This document shows, piece after piece, positions 1 through 6,090 of a stretch of DNA of 12,323 nt. The position numbers and the translations under genes are program-made. The stretch is taken from positions 1 to 12,323 of the forward strand of contig DAOVQR010000008.1 in assembly GCA_030628575.1 (NCBI GenBank). Reading direction: 5' to 3'. A model generated the notes under the pieces. That model searched no databases. It worked only from the letters and a program-made list of their open reading frames with translations, and had not been told where the DNA came from. Numbering within the stretch: the stretch's first letter is position 1; the number at the start of each line of letters is the position of its first letter. This DNA is from a bacterium (GTDB lineage: Bacteria; Patescibacteriota; UBA1384; JAMDBS01; DAOVQR01).

Positions 1-950
1 ATCCAATCGATAATATTTTTATTTGTACTACACCTATACTTGAAGGACTAGCTAGAAAAACATTGCCGCAGATTAGAAAGGATCATTATATAATTGACCC
101 TGAAAAACGCGACACCGGTCCAGCCATGGCCTATGCCGCAGCGTATTTGTCTGTCAAAAAAAACCCAGATGAACCAATGGCATTTATTGCTTCTGATCAT
201 TATATTAAAAAACCAAAACTTTTAGTGAAATGTCTTAAACAAGCTGAAAAAATGATAAAAAAGACCGGTAAAATGGTTGATATTGCCATCACTACTACAT
301 TTCCCAGTGTAAATTTGGGATATACAAAAATAGGAAAATTATATAAGAATACAAATGGAATAAAATTTTATGAATTTAAAGGACAAACCGAAAAACCAGA
401 TTTAGTCAGAGCAAAAAAATTTCATAAATTAAAAAATTATCTTTGGCATGCCAACTTCTTTATGTGGACTCCATCCTTATTACTGGAAGCTTACAAAAAA
501 TATGCACCAGGAATTTACAACCCAATAAAAAAGGTGATTCGGGGTTTAAAAGAAAATAACAAAAGTAAAGTAAAAAAAGCATTTTCAAAAACTGAAAAAA
601 TTTCAATCGATTATGCAGTTGCAGAAAAAATGGACCCAAAAGATGTTTTGATTATCCAAGGAGAATTTGGCTGGAGTGATATTGGCGACTGGAAAATGCT
701 CTATAATCAATTACAAAATACAACAGATAAAAACAGAAATCTAATTAAAGGAAATATTATTTCTATTGACAGTAAAAATAATGTGATCTATGGTAGTAAA
801 AGAAAACTAATATCAATTATTGGTCTGGAAAATTTTGTAGTAGTAGATACAGATGATACACTGTTGGTTTGTGATAAAGAAAAAGCACATTTAGTTAAAC
901 AATTAGTTAAACAATTAAAATCTAATAAAAAGTTAAAGAAGTATATATAG
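1..950 (+). CDS. manC: Mannose-1-phosphate guanylyltransferase, 5' end missing (partial)
   Basis: This enzyme makes GDP-mannose from mannose-1-phosphate and GTP in the cytoplasm, feeding glycan and surface polysaccharide synthesis. The frame is open to the left edge: from base 3 it reads PIDNIFICTTPILEGLARK, so the gene starts outside the window and the TTG at 63 is not the true start. Visible family signatures, in order, are DTGPAMAYAAAYL (sugar-nucleotide pocket region), FIASDHYI (family form PADHxI), NLGYTKIG, an EKPD segment, LWHANFFMW (usual form LWNSGMFVW), and ISIDYAVAEK followed by FGWSDIGDW near the C-terminus. The missing N-terminus would hold the GGxGTRLWPLSR nucleotide-binding loop. 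About 315 residues are visible. There is no fused phosphomannose isomerase domain after the transferase domain, so this is the short monofunctional form. secD follows after 73 bp on the same strand. Confidence 0.9.
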   Translation, partial: PIDNIFICTTPILEGLARKTLPQIRKDHYIIDPEKRDTGPAMAYAAAYLSVKKNPDEPMAFIASDHYIKKPKLLVKCLKQAEKMIKKTGKMVDIAITTTFPSVNLGYTKIGKLYKNTNGIKFYEFKGQTEKPDLVRAKKFHKLKNYLWHANFFMWTPSLLLEAYKKYAPGIYNPIKKVIRGLKENNKSKVKKAFSKTEKISIDYAVAEKMDPKDVLIIQGEFGWSDIGDWKMLYNQLQNTTDKNRNLIKGNIISIDSKNNVIYGSKRKLISIIGLENFVVVDTDDTLLVCDKEKAHLVKQLVKQLKSNKKLKKYI

Positions 951-1023
951 TAAAAAAGGTTCACAAATTATTAGAGATTTTTTCGAGAAAATTAGGGAAT
1001 AAAAAATTAGTGAGAAGTAAACT

Positions 1024-2301
1024 ATGAGAACAAAAGCTTGGATATTATTTGCTTTTATTGTTGTTATAACGATTCTAACAGGAATCGTTATTTGGCCGTC
1101 TGGGCCGGATATAAAAATAGGCAATTGGTATAAAGAATTAAAAATACATCGCGGACTTGATTTGCAAGGTGGAGCACATCTTGTTTATGAACTTGATACG
1201 ACAAATATCCAAAAAGCTGATATAAAACATGCAACAAATTCAGTGATTGATGTAATTGAACGCCGAGTCAATACATTGGGTTTATCTGAACCCGTGATCC
1301 AATCAATTGATATTGAGAATAGACCTTCTGTTATTGTTGAATTACCGGGAGTAAAAAATATTGATGAAGCAATTAATTTAATTGGCAGAACCGCCCAATT
1401 ATCATTTTGGGAAGTAACTTCGCCGGAAATTCAAGTAGAAGAAGAATTTGCTGGCTGGCAAGCAACCCAACTTTCTGGTGCTCAATTGAGAAAAGCGGAC
1501 GTGGTTTATGATCCAAATACTAACAATCCACAAGTAGCCATGGAATTTAACAATGAAGGAAAAGATATATTTGCTGAACTAACTGAAAAAAATATTGGCA
1601 AGCCATTAGCAATAGTATTGGATAATGAAATAATCTCTGCGCCAACAGTCCAATCACGAATTCCTGATGGAGAAGCAGTGATAACAGGCGATTTTACTGT
1701 AACTGATGCTCAAAATTTAGCGAAATTGCTTAATGCCGGTGCACTTCCAGTACCAATTAAAATCATTGAGCAGCGCAATGTAGAAGCTTCTTTAGGTGCT
1801 AAATCAGTTAAACAAAGTTTATTTGCCGGACTTCTAGGATTATTGCTGATAGGAATTTTTATGATTACTTATTATCGGATATCTGGCCTAATAGCAGTGT
1901 TTTCTTTAACGATTTATGCATTAATGATATTGGCAATATTCAAACTAATTCCCGTCACCTTAACTTTGGCAGGAGTAGCAGGATTCATTCTATCTATTGG
2001 TATGGCTGTTGATGCCAATGTGCTGATTTTTGAAAGAATGAAAGAGGAATTACGTGAAGGAAAAACTGTAGGTGCGGCAATTGAAGAAGGATTTTCACGT
2101 GCATGGTCTTCAATCAGAGATTCAAACATTTCTACTTTGATTACTTGCGCAATTCTGTATTTTACAACTACTGGTATGGTGCGTGGTTTTGCCATAACGC
2201 TAGCGATCGGTGTGATTATTTCCATGTTTTCCGCCATTACCATCACCAGAAACTTTTTACGAATTCTATCAACTACAAAATTATCCAAAACCATTAAATG
2301 A
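1024..2301 (+). CDS. secD: Protein translocase subunit SecD (short form, 425 aa)
   Basis: SecD works with SecF at the SecYEG channel and uses the proton gradient to help pull preproteins across the membrane. Residues 5-26 form the first membrane segment. GLDLQGG at 44-50 is the D1 signature of the first periplasmic domain. The C-terminal half from about 265 holds the remaining membrane segments, with the family motif GMAVDANVLIFERMKEE at 326-342; D330 corresponds to the intramembrane Asp needed for proton-coupled function (E. coli SecD D519, from memory). At 425 residues it is much shorter than E. coli SecD (615), lacking most of the large periplasmic head, as in many small-genome bacteria. 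ATG at 1024 is preceded by a weak purine-rich site (GAGAAG). It ends with TGA, and another in-frame TGA follows shortly, so UGA acts as stop. secF lies downstream, as usual. Confidence 0.96.
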   Translation: MRTKAWILFAFIVVITILTGIVIWPSGPDIKIGNWYKELKIHRGLDLQGGAHLVYELDTTNIQKADIKHATNSVIDVIERRVNTLGLSEPVIQSIDIENRPSVIVELPGVKNIDEAINLIGRTAQLSFWEVTSPEIQVEEEFAGWQATQLSGAQLRKADVVYDPNTNNPQVAMEFNNEGKDIFAELTEKNIGKPLAIVLDNEIISAPTVQSRIPDGEAVITGDFTVTDAQNLAKLLNAGALPVPIKIIEQRNVEASLGAKSVKQSLFAGLLGLLLIGIFMITYYRISGLIAVFSLTIYALMILAIFKLIPVTLTLAGVAGFILSIGMAVDANVLIFERMKEELREGKTVGAAIEEGFSRAWSSIRDSNISTLITCAILYFTTTGMVRGFAITLAIGVIISMFSAITITRNFLRILSTTKLSKTIK

Positions 2302-2426
2302 GAAAATGTATGAAAAATAAAAGATTAAAAATCAAAAACCAAAGATAGATTAAAGATTGAAAATATAAATATAATATCAGCGTAGATTTGCGTATGAACC
2401 ATAATCTGCGTTAATCAGTGATTTAT
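2302..2426. repeat. secD-secF gap filled by AT-rich heptad repeat and an ATCAGCG/ATCTGCG element
   Basis: The gap holds two repeat types. At about 2320-2347 four consecutive 7-nt units each begin with AAA (AAAGATT, AAAAATC, AAAAACC, AAAGATA). Next to them, AGATTAAAGATT at 2347-2358 occurs as its exact reverse complement at 12267-12278, near the other end of the window. At 2376-2420, ATCAGCGTAGATTTGCG and ATCTGCGTTAATCAG form an element that resembles a dispersed bacterial intergenic repeat I remember, although I could not search for it. No convincing terminator separates secD from secF. Confidence 0.6.
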
Positions 2427-3347
2427 ATGAATATAATTGGTAAAAGAAAAATATTTTTCTGGATCTCAGGAATAATGATTCTAATAAGTATCATTTCTCT
2501 TAGTATTTGGGGATTTAATTTTGGCATTGATTTTCAGGGTGGAACACTTATGGAATTAAAATTTACCAAACCAGTTGACAGCGAACAAATTAAAGAAGTA
2601 GTTGGTGAATTTGAATTCATTAAAAATCCAACTGTGCAAAAAACCGGAAAAAATATTGTATTAATCAGATCAAAAATGATTGATAAAGAACAAGGAAGAA
2701 AAATAAAGTCAGTGCTCAATGAAAAAGTAGGGGAGTATGAAGAAATTCGATTAGAGAGTGTTGGTCCAACAATTACTAAAAATTTAACTAGTAAAACTAA
2801 ATGGGCATTATTGATTGCTTCAATTGCAATAATTTTATATATTGCATTTGCATTTCGTGGCATTCCTAAACCGGCAAATTCCTGGCGTTTTGGTATTACT
2901 GCGATTATCACACTGATTCACGATTTATTGATTGTAGTTGGAACTTTTGTCATTCTTGGACATTTTTTCGGGTATGAAATTAATTCTTTATTTATTACAG
3001 CATTATTAACAATACTTGGTTATTCTGTGAATGATACTATTGTCATTTTTGATAGAATTCGTGAAAATCTACAAAAACATCCTTCAAAATCATTTGCGCA
3101 AAATACAAATTCAAGTATTAATCAAACGATCGTAAGATCTCTAAATACATCATTTACAACTCTAATAGTTTTACTTTCAGTGTTAATTATTGGTGGAACT
3201 TCAATTAAACAATTTATTATTGCATTAATAATTGGTGTCATTATTGGTACTTACAGTTCAATATTTATTGCTTCGCCGATTTTAGTAACTTGGCAAAATC
3301 TTGTAGACGCCAAATCGCAAAAAAACCGCCAAATCGCAAAATCATAG
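2427..3347 (+). CDS. secF: Protein translocase subunit SecF (306 aa)
   Basis: SecF is the partner of SecD in the Sec membrane complex. Residues 7-29 are the first membrane segment, GIDFQGG at 33-39 is the family's first periplasmic signature, and SVGP at 111-114 precedes the C-terminal membrane bundle. LIHD at 163-166 places a conserved intramembrane Asp (D166), and GYSVNDTIVIFDRIREN at 198-213 is the diagnostic SecF motif. Length is typical (about 300). I chose ATG at 2427. A GTG nine bases earlier is also in frame but lies inside the repeat element that fills the gap, and neither start has a clear Shine-Dalgarno sequence. The last 14 or so codons are made from two near-tandem 15-bp copies of a repeat (3308-3322 and 3327-3341), giving a basic tail DAKSQKNRQIAKS that is probably repeat-derived. 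Confidence 0.95.
   Translation: MNIIGKRKIFFWISGIMILISIISLSIWGFNFGIDFQGGTLMELKFTKPVDSEQIKEVVGEFEFIKNPTVQKTGKNIVLIRSKMIDKEQGRKIKSVLNEKVGEYEEIRLESVGPTITKNLTSKTKWALLIASIAIILYIAFAFRGIPKPANSWRFGITAIITLIHDLLIVVGTFVILGHFFGYEINSLFITALLTILGYSVNDTIVIFDRIRENLQKHPSKSFAQNTNSSINQTIVRSLNTSFTTLIVLLSVLIIGGTSIKQFIIALIIGVIIGTYSSIFIASPILVTWQNLVDAKSQKNRQIAKS
3308..3341. repeat. Two 15-bp direct copies forming the secF C-terminal tail
   Basis: CGCCAAATCGCAAAA occurs at 3308-3322 and again at 3327-3341, an offset of 19 bp. Because 19 is not a multiple of three, the two copies are read in different frames and give unlike peptides (AKSQK and RQIAK). The coding end of secF therefore runs into a repeat. Confidence 0.8.
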
Positions 3348-3459
3348 ATATTTTATCGTCATTAAAAAAATATATACTCTATGACGTTCTGAGCGGTTTT
3401 AAACCTGTTAATTATACATAAAACGAACGAATAATTGATAAGCATCAAATACCAGAATA

Positions 3460-3478
3460 ACAAAAAAGCTGTTTTTGT
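3460..3478 (+). terminator. Weak AT hairpin after secF
   Basis: ACAAAAA (3460-3466) and TTTTTGT (3472-3478) form a perfect 7-bp stem with a 5-nt loop about 110 bp after secF. The 3' arm is U-rich but no separate U-tract follows and the stem has few G:C pairs, so terminator function is only possible. Confidence 0.3.
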
Positions 3479-3500
3479 CATTCTAAACTTGTTTTAGAAT
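3477..3500. repeat. GTCATTCTAAACTTG palindromic intergenic repeat
   Basis: ATTCTAAA (3480-3487) and TTTAGAAT (3493-3500) form a perfect 8-bp stem around the loop CTTGT. The left half matches GTCATTCTGAACTTG at 11778-11792 inside tgt at 14 of 15 bases. It belongs to a dispersed repeat type whose usual form I remember as GTCATTCTGAACTTGTTTC followed by AGAAT. Confidence 0.6.
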
Positions 3501-3508
3501 AATATCAC

Positions 3509-3514
3509 TATAAT
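3509..3514 (+). promoter_or_regulatory. Possible -10 element for sbp
   Basis: A perfect TATAAT lies 37 bp before the sbp ATG. No good -35 sits at 16-18 bp; the matching position falls inside the repeat hairpin at 3480-3500. It is weak evidence in such AT-rich sequence, but it would give sbp its own short leader. Confidence 0.3.
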
Positions 3515-3551
3515 TCAGATTTTGAAATTTATTGACTGAAAGGAAATTGAT

Positions 3552-3935
3552 ATGTGGTTTGGAATTATTGGATTAATTATTGGCATAATTGTAGGGATTT
3601 TCGCCCCTATTGCAATTCCTCTTGAATTCGCCCGCTACACCGCTGTAGGAATTTTAGGAATTTTAGATTCTATTCTCGGTGCAGTTCGTTCTGATCTGCA
3701 AAAAAAATATGATGTCACAATTTTTATATCAGGACTTCTGTTTAATATGTTTTTGGCAATATTTATCACTTATATTGGAGATCGCTTAGGATTAGATTTA
3801 TATTTAGCAGTATTGGTAGTATTTACGTTAAGAATTTTTGCAAATATTGGTACTATTCGTTATTCTTTTTTAACTAAATATATCGGTAAAAAGCGTGTTG
3901 AGCAAGAGATCAAGAAGCATAATCAACACGAGTAA
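3552..3935 (+). CDS. sbp: Small basic membrane protein, DUF1290 (Sbp) family
   Basis: This 127-residue protein resembles Bacillus Sbp, a small membrane protein of unknown function often found near cell-division genes. Evidence is its length and the family pattern along the whole chain: an N-terminal membrane segment (MWFGIIGLIIGIIVGIF), the IPLEFARYTAVGILGILDSI segment after it, the IRAHLQ-like patch VRSDLQKKYD (about 45-54), a second membrane span beginning FISGLLFNMFLAIF, a third, DLYLAVLVVFTLRIF, and the NIGTIR patch before a lysine-rich tail. Three membrane segments are expected. ATG at 3552 has a good Shine-Dalgarno site, AAAGGA at 3539-3544, with 7-nt spacing. It follows secF by about 200 bp that contain hairpins and no gene. 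The cell-division neighbours seen in Firmicutes are not in this window, so no process can be assigned. Confidence 0.85.
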   Translation: MWFGIIGLIIGIIVGIFAPIAIPLEFARYTAVGILGILDSILGAVRSDLQKKYDVTIFISGLLFNMFLAIFITYIGDRLGLDLYLAVLVVFTLRIFANIGTIRYSFLTKYIGKKRVEQEIKKHNQHE

Positions 3936-3978
3936 TTGTTTTGTATAAGCACCACTGCTTATATTCCCCTTCCTTTAA

Positions 3979-4004
3979 TGTCGCACAAGATACATTGTGC
4001 GACA
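3979..4004. repeat. 10-bp perfect hairpin, TGTCGCACAA/TTGTGCGACA
   Basis: Arms at 3979-3988 and 3995-4004 pair perfectly around a 6-nt loop, starting 43 bp after the sbp stop. This is the most stable structure close to sbp and is a possible 3'-end signal. A short T-run appears only about 15 nt later (4019-4024), which is too far for a typical intrinsic terminator. Confidence 0.55.
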
Positions 4005-4051
4005 CGATACCCGGAGTCCTTTTTGACACTTATAGATATAACATTCCTAAA

Positions 4052-4313
4052 ATGGTGATCTCATTATACTCATCGGATTATATTATCTGTCATTGCGAGC
4101 GAAGCGAAGCAATCTCGAGATTGCTTCGTCGGATTACCTCCTCGCAATGACAAACAGTCCGATTTCATAGTGTGATTTTTATAGGTGATATTGAGATTAT
4201 CCATTAGCAGAAATAATGGTCAATGTGGATGTAATATACAAAACCGTTAAATGATAAGTAAATAAATATCAAAATGTCATCACGGGCGAAGCATGGTGAT
4301 CTCATTATACTCA
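4052..4313. repeat. Perfect 21-bp direct repeat pair
   Basis: The same 21 bases, starting ATGGTGATCTCATT and ending ATACTCA, occur at 4052-4072 and 4293-4313, 241 bp apart in the same orientation. The second copy sits inside the 4275-4361 repeat; the first lies just left of the 4088-4152 repeat. This suggests local duplication or overlapping repeat modules. Confidence 0.85.
4088..4152. repeat. GTCATTGCGAGCGAAGC palindromic repeat, 65 bp
   Basis: Outer arms TGTCATTGCGAG (4088-4099) and CTCGCAATGACA (4141-4152) are perfect 12-bp inverted repeats. Nested inside is a perfect 24-nt palindrome at 4105-4128 centred on CTCGAG. The left half matches a widely dispersed bacterial intergenic repeat that I recognise from memory; the apparent peptide across it (CHCERSEAISR) is a familiar artefact of translating this repeat. 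Confidence 0.85.
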
Positions 4314-4361
4314 ATAGGGATTGCTTCATCCCCATACATAGTTGTGGGGTTCGCAATGACA
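4275..4361. repeat. Second, divergent copy of the GTCATTGCGA repeat, inverted
   Basis: Read on the minus strand it begins TGTCATTGCGAACCCCAC and continues to GAAGCAATC, sharing TGTCATTGCGA and GAAGCAATC with the copy at 4088-4152 but with a central CCCCA/TGGGG pairing. Its far end (TGTCATCACGGGCGAAGC on the plus strand) has ATCAC/GTGAT arms of another module. It begins 19 bp after the stop codon of the ATPase ORF, so it may serve as the 3' end of the operon mRNA. Confidence 0.7.
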
Positions 4362-4380
4362 ACAAATAGATATACATTTA

Positions 4381-6090
4381 TTATTTAATTTCCACTGACT
4401 CCCCTGCTTCTAGATCTTTTATGTCATCTTTTGGATTTTTTATCATATCTTGTATTTCGTGTGAAGTTATTAAATAATCAATTTCTTCCTGAACTTCTGC
4501 TTCTGTTTTCTTTTTTTCTAATAGTGGTTTTAATAATGGTTTTAAATTTGTTGCAATTTTTTCTTTATTTATTTTTTTCTCATCAACAATTTCTTCCTTA
4601 TCCTCACTAGCAATTTTTCTTAAAGGAATATACCAATTCATATCACCTTTATCTATCAACTTTGTATAAATATAATCACCTTTTTTATATTCTTGCCCCT
4701 TTTCCTCTTTAATAATTTTTTCTACTTTTTCCGATTTTCTTTTATACTCTTGGGCAATTACAGATTCTTCAGACCATCTTTTAATTTTTTCTTCAACAAA
4801 TGCCCGTGGTTTTGTATATCTTTCTCTTGATACCTGAACTATCTTTTCTCTATTATCATTTTTTTCAGAATAAGGAGGTAATGTCACAGCAGAAAAAGCT
4901 GGTCTAGTAACGCCATCAATTGCCATTTTTATGTAAATATGATAATTATCGAGATTGACTAAATCATTTGCTTCAAAAACTGGTTCAAATTCTTTTGCCA
5001 ATGAACCAGCATCAGCAGAACCTAACCTAAAACTGATTATTGTGCCAACATTTCCGAAAACTGCTTTAGATACAATCTCGGGCATTTGAGCAATATATTG
5101 ATGGGTCATAACTAAATTTAAATGATACTTACGAGCTTCGGATAAAATTACGGCAAATGAATCAGTGGCAAAATTTTGAAATTCATCAACATAAAGATAA
5201 AAATCTCTTCTTTTATCCTCTGGCAAATCAACTCGTTGCATAGCTGCTAATTGTATCTTGGTAATCAATAATGCACCCAGAAGAGAAGCGTTATCCTCCC
5301 CTATCTTCCCTATTGATAGATCAATTAATAATATTTTTCCTTCATCCATTGCATTGCGTATATCAAAAGTTGATTTTGGCTGACCAACAATATTACGGAT
5401 ATTACTCGAAGAAAGAAACTGACCAACTTTATTTTGAATTGACTGAATTGCTTCTAATCTAAATTTTTCCTGCCAACGGTTATACTCATTAACAAAAAAA
5501 TCTTTTACTACCGGATCAGTAACTTTATCAACAACTTTTTTACGAAATTCTTTATCAACCAAAAGCTTCATTACACCTAAAAGGGTTGAATCGGGATATT
5601 CAAGTAAAGCTAAAATTGCATTTCTCAAGATATATTCCAATCTTGGCCCCCATGACTGACCGAAAATCTTCTTAAAAATTCCTACCACACCTGAAGCAAC
5701 GATATTTTTTAAATCAGGATCAACTGCCTCCAAAGGATTAAAACCAATTGGCCAATCCTTATCTGCGGGATTAAAATAAATAACATCATTAATCCTATTT
5801 TCAGGAATATAATCCAATATATGATTTACTAGCTCTCCATGTGGATCAATAACTGCTACCCCTTTATTATTTTTAATATCATCAATAATCATATTCTCCA
5901 ACATTGTTGATTTACCAGTACCTGTTTTACCTATAGCATACATATGCAGGCGGCGATCAACATTTTTTATACCAAAACGTTGGATAACATGTCTAAAATC
6001 TGTCTTGGCGAATATTACAACATCTCTTTTTTCAATTTTGCCTTCAGCGGGTAAATTTGAAGGAGGTTCACCTTTTTTGAACCAGCCCAA
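4381..6090 (-). CDS. VirD4/TraG-like ATPase domain, likely -1 frame part of a fusion
   Basis: This ORF encodes a P-loop ATPase of the VirD4/TraG/HerA kind, which use ATP to move DNA or couple substrates to secretion channels. Walker A is GKTGTGKS (54-61), IDPHGE follows at 81-86, and Walker B is FYLYVDEFQNF (297-307) with D302 and E303; SEARKYHLNLVMTHQY (317-332) contains the sensor-like strand. It aligns throughout with residues 383-830 of the neighbouring 830-residue ATPase, then adds a charged, lysine/glutamate-rich tail (about 435-569) the neighbour lacks. The only usable N-terminal start is TTG at 6090, with no Shine-Dalgarno site and a TGA five codons upstream. It overlaps the preceding ORF by 76 bp, and homology to the paralogue begins in one frame and continues in the other. 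I infer it is normally made by a -1 shift at 6072-6078, giving a membrane-anchored product of about 921 residues; independent start at TTG is the alternative. Confidence 0.85.
   Translation of the reverse strand: MGWFKKGEPPSNLPAEGKIEKRDVVIFAKTDFRHVIQRFGIKNVDRRLHMYAIGKTGTGKSTMLENMIIDDIKNNKGVAVIDPHGELVNHILDYIPENRINDVIYFNPADKDWPIGFNPLEAVDPDLKNIVASGVVGIFKKIFGQSWGPRLEYILRNAILALLEYPDSTLLGVMKLLVDKEFRKKVVDKVTDPVVKDFFVNEYNRWQEKFRLEAIQSIQNKVGQFLSSSNIRNIVGQPKSTFDIRNAMDEGKILLIDLSIGKIGEDNASLLGALLITKIQLAAMQRVDLPEDKRRDFYLYVDEFQNFATDSFAVILSEARKYHLNLVMTHQYIAQMPEIVSKAVFGNVGTIISFRLGSADAGSLAKEFEPVFEANDLVNLDNYHIYIKMAIDGVTRPAFSAVTLPPYSEKNDNREKIVQVSRERYTKPRAFVEEKIKRWSEESVIAQEYKRKSEKVEKIIKEEKGQEYKKGDYIYTKLIDKGDMNWYIPLRKIASEDKEEIVDEKKINKEKIATNLKPLLKPLLEKKKTEAEVQEEIDYLITSHEIQDMIKNPKDDIKDLEAGESVEIK

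Larger units (their letters stand above)
3936..4380. repeat. Convergent junction filled with hairpins and dispersed repeats; no gene
   Basis: This 445-bp stretch lies between the ends of sbp (+) and the second ATPase ORF (-). I see no credible gene. It holds a hairpin at 3944-3963 (TATAAGCA, loop CCAC, TGCTTATA), one at 3979-4004, a palindromic repeat at 4088-4152, a small hairpin at 4201-4219 (CCATTA/TAATGG), and a second repeat copy in opposite orientation at 4275-4361. These structures may end transcription from both sides or protect mRNA 3' ends, but none has the U-tract of a textbook terminator. Confidence 0.75.

Noticed and set aside
63..950. TTG at 63 as the start of the guanylyltransferase gene
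   Set aside because: The same frame is open to the window edge and encodes family-like sequence before it, so the gene is partial rather than starting here.
2299..2315. UGA recoded as glycine (code 25)
   Set aside because: secD ends at UGA at the expected length and position of the family; reading through would add only four codons before another UGA, so standard code fits.
2354..2375. TTGAAA and TATAAT before secF as a promoter
   Set aside because: The two boxes are only about 10 bp apart, too close for a sigma-70 promoter, and such words are common in this AT-rich repeat.
1914..2911. Minus-strand ORFs (about 125 codons each) opposite secD and secF
   Set aside because: They are antisense shadows of the conserved membrane-coding frames, with no independent coding evidence.
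3941..4150. 69-codon plus-strand ORF after sbp
   Set aside because: It runs through hairpins and the GTCATTGCGA palindromic repeat; its CHCERSEAISR-type ending is a known artefact of translating that repeat, and it has no ribosome-binding site.
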